Below are positions 28,502-32,843 of a stretch of DNA of 32,843 bases, piece by piece. This DNA is from Bacillota bacterium (lineage in GTDB: Bacteria; Bacillota; Clostridia; Clostridiales; Clostridiaceae), in the NCBI GenBank assembly GCA_021779235.1, contig JAJYBA010000002.1:1-32843 (forward strand), given 5' to 3'. Both the position numbers and the translations under genes were made by a program. Positions within the stretch are counted from its first letter, which is position 1. The number at the start of each line of letters is the position of its first letter. The notes beneath the pieces were generated by a model. It worked only from the letters and a program-made list of their open reading frames with translations, had not been told where the DNA came from and searched no databases.

Positions 28502-28511
28502 GTAATGTAAG

Positions 28512-28625
28512 TTATTTGAAATCTATATGGAACGCTCCGAAATTTCCAGTTTTCTCTTTTCTGAAACCACCAACTCCAATGTGAAATCCCGCCCAGTTTA
28601 GAACATTAACTATTTGTTCTGCCAT
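28512..28625 (-). CDS. Mini-protein resembling the C-terminal tail of a phage protein family (37 aa)
   Basis: 37 aa, not in the ORF track: MAEQIVNVLNWAGFHIGVGG and 'FRKEKTGNFGAFHIDFK'. It matches the end pattern 'AG..xGIGxxRPxxxGxFGxFxV' that I recall from a widespread phage protein of about 200 aa, without the rest of it. It overlaps the 165-aa gene by 16 nt. It may be a free-standing version of that tail or a remnant. Confidence 0.45.
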   Translation of the reverse strand: MAEQIVNVLNWAGFHIGVGGFRKEKTGNFGAFHIDFK

Positions 28626-29107
28626 TTTTTGCTTTCAGTTTCGATAGAAATAAAGATAGGATTTAACTCAATAAGCTCAGCGTGTCTTTCTTTCCAATAG
28701 GCAGCTTCAGCTAAAGCTCTATGAATAAGTTGATTTCTATAATCTTCATTATTCATAACTTCTACTATTGTTTTATATTCACGAGAACCGAACTTACTTG
28801 GACTAACGTTTTTTGTATCTGCATCTTGGACAGCTACATTAACGTTCTCGAAGGCATATATCTCTTTGTCTTCTACAATGATTTTTATTTCATTGATAAG
28901 ACTTCTTGCCTGTTGTAGTCGCCATTTTTCCCCTGCGGAAGAATTGTCCCAATCGAAAAATTCATATAACGAACTGGATTTTTTACTAGCTTTCCGAAGT
29001 ATATTTTCAGCAGTTAGTCCATAGTTTTCTTTAACTTCAAGGACTTCGCTAATAACTTCTGGAGTAAATTTCTCTGTGTTCTTGTATTGTATTTTTTCTT
29101 TATTCAT
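28610..29107 (-). CDS. Phage-type conserved protein with 'YEFFDWDNSSAGEKWRLQQAR' motif (165 aa)
   Basis: 165 aa, soluble and helical. The sequence 'LTAENILRKASKKSSSLYEFFDWDNSSAGEKWRLQQARSLI' matches a pattern I recall in many bacterial and archaeal phage genomes ('L..E.VL..A.d..SPLH..F.WDd..AAe.yRl.qAR.LI'). The family is usually annotated hypothetical and appears in early or lysogeny regions. Strong ribosome binding site GGAGGTAATG. Followed by the 37-aa tail-like gene, which may be its partner. Confidence 0.65.
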   Translation of the reverse strand: MNKEKIQYKNTEKFTPEVISEVLEVKENYGLTAENILRKASKKSSSLYEFFDWDNSSAGEKWRLQQARSLINEIKIIVEDKEIYAFENVNVAVQDADTKNVSPSKFGSREYKTIVEVMNNEDYRNQLIHRALAEAAYWKERHAELIELNPIFISIETESKKWQNK

Positions 29108-29141
29108 CTTACATTACCTCCTTTCAAATAAATATTAACCA

Positions 29142-29246
29142 TTAAAACATCTCCTCGTGTAGTTTATTTATAACTTCCCTTTCTTTATGTCTTCTATTAA
29201 TCCATAAAACATCTTGATATATTCCAAAATATATAATCACATTCAT
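29142..29246 (-). CDS. Possible mini-protein (34 aa)
   Basis: 34 aa, not in the ORF track: MNVIIYFGIYQDVLWINRRH and a charged helix. It begins 8 nt after the integrase stop with GAGG upstream. Support is weak beyond the spacing. Confidence 0.4.
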   Translation of the reverse strand: MNVIIYFGIYQDVLWINRRHKEREVINKLHEEMF

Positions 29247-29253
29247 TAAGCCT

Positions 29254-29823
29254 CTAAAATAATTCTTCATAAGATTTAAGTGCCTCCTTTGGATTCATTT
29301 CTAGATAAACATTTGTTGTAGAAATATTGGAATGCCCCATCAAAGTTCTTATATGATGAATTGGAATACCCTTAGAAACTGAATTAGTTGCGAAACCATG
29401 CCTGAGACTATGAAAATGTAAGTTTGGCTTATTCTGGAGCAATCCTGCACGACTACAAGCTCTTTTAAAAGTAATCTGCAAAGCACGGACTCCCATTTTC
29501 AAAGGAAGTAGATTTAAATATTCTGTTTTAAATCCTTTAGGCATTGGAACAACCCTGTCTTTCTTTCCCTTACCTTCTTTAATTAAAATACTCTTTTGAA
29601 CAAGATTAATATCTTCTGGCTTTAAATTAAGAATTTCACTAATTCTCATTCCAGCTCCATAACCTAATAAAAAAGCAAGTTTATGCTTCTTCATATTTGT
29701 ATTTTCAATTAATTTAAAGAATTCTTCATCCGTAATTGCTACTGGAAGTTTCTTAGCTTTTCTTTGTTTTGGTAAGTTTTGCGAACTATTCTCTTGCTTG
29801 TTTTGTGTGTGTTGTTCTTTCAT
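29254..29823 (-). CDS. Tyrosine recombinase/integrase, catalytic domain only (189 aa)
   Basis: The ORF track starts at a TTG at 29838 (194 aa), but the ATG at 29823 is preferred because it has the same 16-nt spacing from CGTATAATA as the gene at 28284. Catalytic residues are all visible: Arg in 'GYGAGMRISEILNL', Lys in 'EGKGKKDRVVPMP', His-x-x-Arg in 'HFHSLRHGFA', His in 'LMGHSNISTT' and Tyr in 'TNVYLEMNP'. The N-terminal core-binding domain normal for XerC/D or phage integrases is missing; only about 35 polar residues precede the catalytic part. It would cut and rejoin DNA at attachment sites, integrating the element or resolving dimers. Confidence 0.9.
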   Translation of the reverse strand: MKEQHTQNKQENSSQNLPKQRKAKKLPVAITDEEFFKLIENTNMKKHKLAFLLGYGAGMRISEILNLKPEDINLVQKSILIKEGKGKKDRVVPMPKGFKTEYLNLLPLKMGVRALQITFKRACSRAGLLQNKPNLHFHSLRHGFATNSVSKGIPIHHIRTLMGHSNISTTNVYLEMNPKEALKSYEELF

Positions 29824-29839
29824 TGTTTCGTGTTCCAAG

Positions 29840-29848
29840 TATTATACG
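29840..29848 (-). promoter_or_regulatory. Integrase promoter, class 'CGTATAATA-N16-ATG'
   Basis: CGTATAATA on the minus strand, 16 nt before the integrase ATG; same motif and spacing as at 28301-28309. It predicts a leaderless integrase mRNA and co-regulation with the 28284 operon. Confidence 0.6.
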
Positions 29849-29900
29849 ATACTTGTTTTATATCTTTCTAAATTAAAAAGATTAAAAATAATAAATTTAT

Positions 29901-30038
29901 TTACTCTACGGTTGGCTCCTTTGTTTCCTGTGGAACTTCTGGAACTGCTTTAACTCTTTTCTTATATGTTCCTCTCCATCCGACAGGGCGACCTCGTTTC
30001 TTCTTTACTTCTTGTACTGCGTTATTTTCTTCACTCAT
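29901..30038 (-). CDS. AT-hook mini-protein (45 aa)
   Basis: 45 aa, not in the ORF track: MSEENNAVQEVKKKRGRPVG then 'WRGTYKKRVKAVPEV' and an acidic tail. GRP with flanking Lys/Arg is an AT-hook, and 'EVKKKRGRP' is the same as in the 253-aa membrane protein of the virion module. It could be a DNA-architectural protein or a factor acting with the neighbouring integrase. ATGA overlap with the 79-aa gene. Confidence 0.6.
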   Translation of the reverse strand: MSEENNAVQEVKKKRGRPVGWRGTYKKRVKAVPEVPQETKEPTVE

Positions 30039-30274
30039 TTTTTATAACCTCCTTTTGATTTTCTAAAATCCCTCTTTGAAAATATTAATTTTACTTTCGG
30101 AGATGTAGATTTATCTTTAGCTAACATTAAAGGAATAAAGAATATAGTAAAAATTATCTCTGCTACTACAAATGGAAATAACTGGGTTTCTGGATATATC
30201 AAGCTTAATACTACGCCGATAATTGCCATACAAATAAATACATAATTTAATAAAAGACTTACAGATTTATTCAT
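30035..30274 (-). CDS. Membrane protein with conserved basic tail (79 aa)
   Basis: 79 aa: two helices (about 6-26 and 31-51) and the tail 'PKVKLIFSKRDFRKSKGGYKK', shared in pattern with the 77-aa protein at 5089-5322. Ribosome site AGGAGTGG. See that entry for the meaning of the shared tail. Confidence 0.6.
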   Translation of the reverse strand: MNKSVSLLLNYVFICMAIIGVVLSLIYPETQLFPFVVAEIIFTIFFIPLMLAKDKSTSPKVKLIFSKRDFRKSKGGYKK

Positions 30275-30347
30275 TCTTCCACTCCTATCTTACATAATTT
30301 ATAATATTCAATTAATTCATATTTAAATAAATTTAATTTAAGGAAAC

Positions 30348-30668
30348 TCATCTGTCTACCTGTCCTCTAATTAATAGATACATAACTAGCCCTGAAACTG
30401 CATAAGAAGCAAACGTGGCATAGCCAATTCCTAAAGGATAGTTCAGTAACAAAATAATTGGTTTTACTCCAATCCCGAATACAGAAGCCACAAATATAGA
30501 AACTAACAAGGCGATTACTTTTGTTACCCAATCGCCTAAACTTTTTAATCCATTCCAAATATCTTTTAAATCCTTACGGTTCTGTTTTCTTCTCTTCTCT
30601 TGTTTCGCTGCATAAAACATTCTTAATCTGAAATCTTGTTCTGCGGTTAATTTACTTCTTTCTTTCAT
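30348..30668 (-). CDS. Membrane protein with basic N-terminal helix (106 aa)
   Basis: 106 aa: a long basic helix at 1-45 ('QEKRRKQNRKDLKDIW'), then membrane helices at about 50-68 and 76-100. It would place a positively charged arm inside the cell. ATGA overlap with the 104-aa gene. Unknown. Confidence 0.6.
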   Translation of the reverse strand: MKERSKLTAEQDFRLRMFYAAKQEKRRKQNRKDLKDIWNGLKSLGDWVTKVIALLVSIFVASVFGIGVKPIILLLNYPLGIGYATFASYAVSGLVMYLLIRGQVDR

Positions 30669-30979
30669 ATTAAAACCTCTTGTCCTTTATTGAAATATTC
30701 CAAAGGCAAAATTAATTGTTCGTCTAAATTGTCTGTCCATCTTTTTCCATATTCAAAGAAATCTGAGACCAAACATTTTAATTCTCTAATTCCTTCATAT
30801 CTTATAATTACTTCTTTAATATCATATTGTTTTAATAAATTTAGAACTCTAAGACTTAAACCAAATCCGTTCCCAAAAATATGAAATACATGATTCTTAT
30901 TCCTATCTGAAACATATATAGAATTATCTGTGTCCATCATTCCTATTATCTTTCCTGATTTTAATATTGGATAAATCAT
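30665..30979 (-). CDS. Unknown soluble alpha/beta protein (104 aa)
   Basis: 104 aa, no membrane segment. The order of strands and helices ('IIGMMDTDNSIYVSDRNKNHVFHIF', 'LRVLNLLKQYDIKEVIIRYEGIRELKCLVSDFFEYGKRW') suggests a compact alpha/beta fold; a DUF-type phage protein is possible. It starts 1 nt after the 115-aa gene ends. Confidence 0.6.
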   Translation of the reverse strand: MIYPILKSGKIIGMMDTDNSIYVSDRNKNHVFHIFGNGFGLSLRVLNLLKQYDIKEVIIRYEGIRELKCLVSDFFEYGKRWTDNLDEQLILPLEYFNKGQEVLI

Positions 30980-30980
30980 T

Positions 30981-31328
30981 TTAATCTACTATTGGAATCA
31001 CTATATTACCTATTTTCATATCTACACAGTGATGCTCCCTTGTTTTAGGTTTTAATTTTCTTTTTTCATTGAATACGGCGTTATGAATTGTTTGTAAATC
31101 TTCCATCGAACTTACTCTTGATAGCGCCTCCATCATTACTGCTTCTTGGTCTAGACTGTTCTTTATTCTCTCAGCTATTTCTTTCATCATCTTTATTTTC
31201 TTCTCTACCTCTTTATTATCTACTAAAGTGTATCCTGCATGGTGGTCTCCTAGATATTTAGGTTCGTAATACTTACCATTGAGAAATAAATAGCCATATT
31301 TTTTAACTATAGTTTCTTTTTCTTTCAT
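30981..31328 (-). CDS. Unknown soluble protein (115 aa)
   Basis: 115 aa: a beta N-terminal part ('KYGYLFLNGKYYEPKYLGDHHAGYTLVDN') that resembles a small barrel, a helical middle and a basic 'KRKLKPKTREHHCVD' segment. ATGA overlap with the alanine-repeat gene. No family recognised. Confidence 0.6.
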   Translation of the reverse strand: MKEKETIVKKYGYLFLNGKYYEPKYLGDHHAGYTLVDNKEVEKKIKMMKEIAERIKNSLDQEAVMMEALSRVSSMEDLQTIHNAVFNEKRKLKPKTREHHCVDMKIGNIVIPIVD

Positions 31329-31915
31329 TTTCCATTCTCCTTATATTTCATTGCATTTAACTTACCGTAACCTCTGACTATAAAGTAGAGAATAACTAGA
31401 ACGATTAATCCAGCACCAATATATCCTGTCCAATTTATTATTTCATTCCAGTAGTCTTTTACAACTAGAACAAGATTATAAATTAAGTCTAATCCGAACA
31501 GAATTCCAATTGCTTTTAATGTATTTATTCCTTTTCTTTTCCATGCGAATAATTCTTTGTTTTCATTTTTCTTTGGTTTATTCTTTTCTGATAAAAATAA
31601 TATTTCCATGATAATTAATAATAGAACTCCAACTTGCCAAGAGAATAATATACTAAAATTAATATTTAATCCGAAAGTTATAGCAAATGAAATTCCTGAA
31701 AGTATTAGAGAAATTCCTGAATAACACAAAGACTTCTTCCAATCATTCTCATTAGGAGCAGCAAAAGCAACAGCAGCAGCAAAAGCAACAGCAGCAGCAA
31801 AAGCAACAGCAGCAGCAAAAGCAACAGCAGCAGCAGCAGCAGCAACAATAGCAACAGCAGCAGCAGCAAAAGTAGCAGCAATAGCAGCAGCAAAAGCCCA
31901 GTCTTCTTTATCCAT
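31325..31915 (-). CDS. Alanine-repeat membrane protein (196 aa)
   Basis: 196 aa. Residues 8-52 are almost only Ala, Val and Phe, with the hexapeptide AAAVAF repeated, then membrane helices at about 66-86, 91-109, 130-150 and 160-182. The Ala-rich part may be a long hydrophobic helix. It comes from 18-bp DNA repeats, so its length can vary by slippage without a frameshift. It overlaps the previous gene by 8 nt. Function unknown. Confidence 0.6.
   Translation of the reverse strand: MDKEDWAFAAAIAATFAAAAVAIVAAAAAAVAFAAAVAFAAAVAFAAAVAFAAPNENDWKKSLCYSGISLILSGISFAITFGLNINFSILFSWQVGVLLLIIMEILFLSEKNKPKKNENKELFAWKRKGINTLKAIGILFGLDLIYNLVLVVKDYWNEIINWTGYIGAGLIVLVILYFIVRGYGKLNAMKYKENGK
31761..31832 (-). 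repeat. Four perfect 18-bp tandem repeats (gcaaaagcaacagcagca)
   Basis: Four identical consecutive units, with degenerate GCA-rich copies on both sides (about 31758-31895). The unit encodes AAAVAF on the minus strand and poly-Leu or other simple runs in other frames, which explains the all-Leu shadow ORF. Confidence 0.9.
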
Positions 31916-32174
31916 GTGAATTTACCACCTGAATACTTGGTTCTTTAGAAATTATCCAATCAAATCCCCATGCGTTTGAATATGCTTGATAATATTTTCC
32001 ATCTAAACTTACACAGCTGTGTGCGTCGTCTCCAAATCTCAAATTATTTGTGTGACATGAATTTGATAAAGAAATAAGAGAAAATGTTATTTGTAATCCT
32101 AATAATAATATTGCAATAAGAGATATTATGAATAGCGTAATTGAAGTCTTACTTATTGAATTATAATTACCCAT
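31908..32174 (-). CDS. Single-helix membrane protein with exterior Cys domain (88 aa)
   Basis: 88 aa: a membrane helix at about 11-33 and an outside part of about 50 residues with two Cys ('NSCHTNNL', 'AHSCVSLDGKYYQAYS') that probably form a disulfide. Overlaps both neighbours by 8 nt. Confidence 0.6.
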   Translation of the reverse strand: MGNYNSISKTSITLFIISLIAILLLGLQITFSLISLSNSCHTNNLRFGDDAHSCVSLDGKYYQAYSNAWGFDWIISKEPSIQVVNSHG

Positions 32175-32442
32175 TTGAGTTCTCCTTAATTATTATATTT
32201 TGAGTTGAATCAAAAGAAGGAATAGAACATATTAATTTTCCATTGTCTGAACTTGGAACGGAATTTATATTATTTGATAAATTATAACATATATCTGTTG
32301 CTGTGGAATTAGAAATGATTAAATTTCCTGTTACATAATACATGTAGTCTGGATAGGCAATAAATAAAAATGTAGATATTGTAAATCCTATAAGTATTAA
32401 AGATATTCCTACCATTATATTACCATAGATAGATTCTTTCAT
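32167..32442 (-). CDS. Single-helix membrane glycoprotein (91 aa)
   Basis: 91 aa: a membrane helix at about 8-30 and an outside domain with N-x-S/T sequons and two Cys ('DICYNLSNNIN', 'KLICSIPS'). Same layout as the 88-aa gene, so the two may be distant duplicates. ATGA overlap with the AbrB-like gene. Confidence 0.6.
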   Translation of the reverse strand: MKESIYGNIMVGISLILIGFTISTFLFIAYPDYMYYVTGNLIISNSTATDICYNLSNNINSVPSSDNGKLICSIPSFDSTQNIIIKENSNG

Positions 32443-32567
32443 TGTTTCTTCTCCTTTGTCATTTCAATATCAAAGACATCATTAACTTTAATATCATATA
32501 CTTTTTGTTCTTCTTTTGAAAATGTTATACCTCTAGAATTTCCTATCTTCTTAATTTGCTTTTTCAT
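32439..32567 (-). CDS. AbrB/MazE-type mini regulator (42 aa)
   Basis: 42 aa, not in the ORF track: MKKQIKKIGNSRGITFSKEE followed by 'QKVYDIKVNDVFDIEM'. 'KIGNSRGITF' is the standard AbrB/MazE opening and 'YDIKVNDVFDI' the second half of the swapped hairpin. No toxin partner lies next to it; the following genes are membrane proteins. It starts a transcript with a 14-bp promoter motif also found at 8854, so it may be an operon regulator acting on its own promoter. Confidence 0.7.
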   Translation of the reverse strand: MKKQIKKIGNSRGITFSKEEQKVYDIKVNDVFDIEMTKEKKQ

Positions 32568-32588
32568 AAATCTATTGTGTAATACCAT

Positions 32589-32602
32589 GTATTTAAATGT
32601 AT
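32589..32602 (-). promoter_or_regulatory. TATA promoter, class 'GTATTTAAATGTAT'
   Basis: Same 14-mer as at 8854-8867, 21 nt before the ATG at 32567, predicting a leaderless transcript for the 32567-30348 operon. Confidence 0.55.
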
Positions 32603-32612
32603 GTCTCCATTT

Positions 32613-32783
32613 TTAAGTAATAAAATTAAATCCTTCTGTATCAATTAATTTCTTTCTTTTAGTGAATTTTCTAATATCCCTTATTCTTTCGTTTCTTTCT
32701 ATATTTTTACAAACATTACAAATGTCTGATTTTCCGTATATAGTATAAAATAAATTCTTACATAAAATACATTTTTTATTCAT
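32613..32783 (-). CDS. CxxC...CxxC zinc-finger protein (56 aa)
   Basis: 56 aa, not in the ORF track: MNKKCILCKNLFYTIYGKSD then 'ICNVCKNIERNERIRDIRKF' and a basic tail. Two CxxC pairs 14 residues apart make a complete treble-clef or zinc-ribbon site, and the Lys/Arg tail suits nucleic-acid binding. The gene crosses the contig junction; its start is repeated at 1-70. It is downstream of the winged-helix gene on the circle. Confidence 0.65.
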   Translation of the reverse strand: MNKKCILCKNLFYTIYGKSDICNVCKNIERNERIRDIRKFTKRKKLIDTEGFNFIT

Positions 32784-32843
32784 CTGGGAAATAAAGGAAT
32801 TAATGAAACGGCAAAGAGAGGAAAGACTGGCTGAAGAATCTTT
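32718..32843. repeat. Terminal direct repeat, right copy (circular contig overlap)
   Basis: Identical to 5-130; see that entry. Genes should be counted once across the join. Confidence 0.85.

Noticed and set aside
31705-31893. 62-aa poly-leucine ORF
   Set aside because: It is another frame of the GCA-rich repeats that encode the alanine-rich membrane protein; no ribosome site, no sensible protein.
32439-32567. Toxin-antitoxin pair with the MazE-like protein as antitoxin
   Set aside because: The following genes encode membrane glycoproteins with no MazF, PIN or RelE features, so a stand-alone regulator is more likely.

Overview
The window is most likely the complete circular genome (about 32.7 kb) of an uncultivated archaeal virus or virus-like plasmid. 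Bases 5-130 are repeated exactly at 32718-32843, as expected where the two ends of a circular assembly overlap. The archaeal assignment rests on TATA-box promoters placed about 20-30 nt before start codons (leaderless transcripts), GGAGG-type ribosome binding sites, AbrB, ribbon-helix-helix and winged-helix regulators, and a proteasome beta-type protein. The closest structural analogy is a spindle-shaped virus (fusellovirus/halspivirus-like). It has a 73-residue two-helix hydrophobic protein that looks like the major capsid protein, an 801-residue signal-peptide glycoprotein of about the same length as the SSV1 attachment protein, many small membrane proteins, a P-loop ATPase and a tyrosine integrase. 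The strong A+T bias and tiny genes would suit a DPANN host, but that is inference.

Layout. (1) 1-2835, minus strand: a CxxC protein across the contig junction, a winged-helix protein of 312 aa, a short C5-cytosine DNA methyltransferase and three unknown small proteins. (2) 2879-8833, minus strand: a long chain of very small genes, 17 of whose 21 junctions between 8290 and 2879 are 4-nt ATGA overlaps. It includes zinc-binding proteins, 1-2 helix membrane proteins, a possible PD-(D/E)xK nuclease, locally duplicated genes and a 103-aa protein whose C-terminus looks like the variable region of a diversity-generating retroelement (DGR), although no reverse transcriptase is present. (3) 8908-12298: a segment bounded by 18-24 bp direct repeats, holding an IS4/IS5-like transposase, AbrB, winged-helix and ribbon-helix-helix regulators, a membrane protein and a proteasome-beta-like Ntn hydrolase. 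(4) 12298-13394: a SAM methyltransferase and small genes. (5) 13394-24535, minus strand: the virion module, from the capsid protein gene down through membrane glycoproteins and a repeat-rich protein of about 1019 aa. (6) 24686-26004, plus strand: a 121-aa protein and the ATPase, divergent from the capsid gene. (7) 26261-28284, minus strand: membrane proteins and one soluble protein. (8) 28285-28511: a non-coding region with two hairpins around a GC-rich pentanucleotide array. (9) 28512-32783, minus strand: integrase, AT-hook protein, small membrane proteins, an alanine-repeat protein and an AbrB-like protein.

Reading of the parts together: region 5 plus the ATPase probably builds the particle, the integrase provides lysogeny, and regions 2 and 9 look like fast-changing accessory or host-interaction operons. 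Three recurring promoter motifs suggest at least three co-regulated sets. No DNA polymerase, helicase, tRNA, rRNA or CRISPR array was seen. Product names are from motif reading only; no database search was run.
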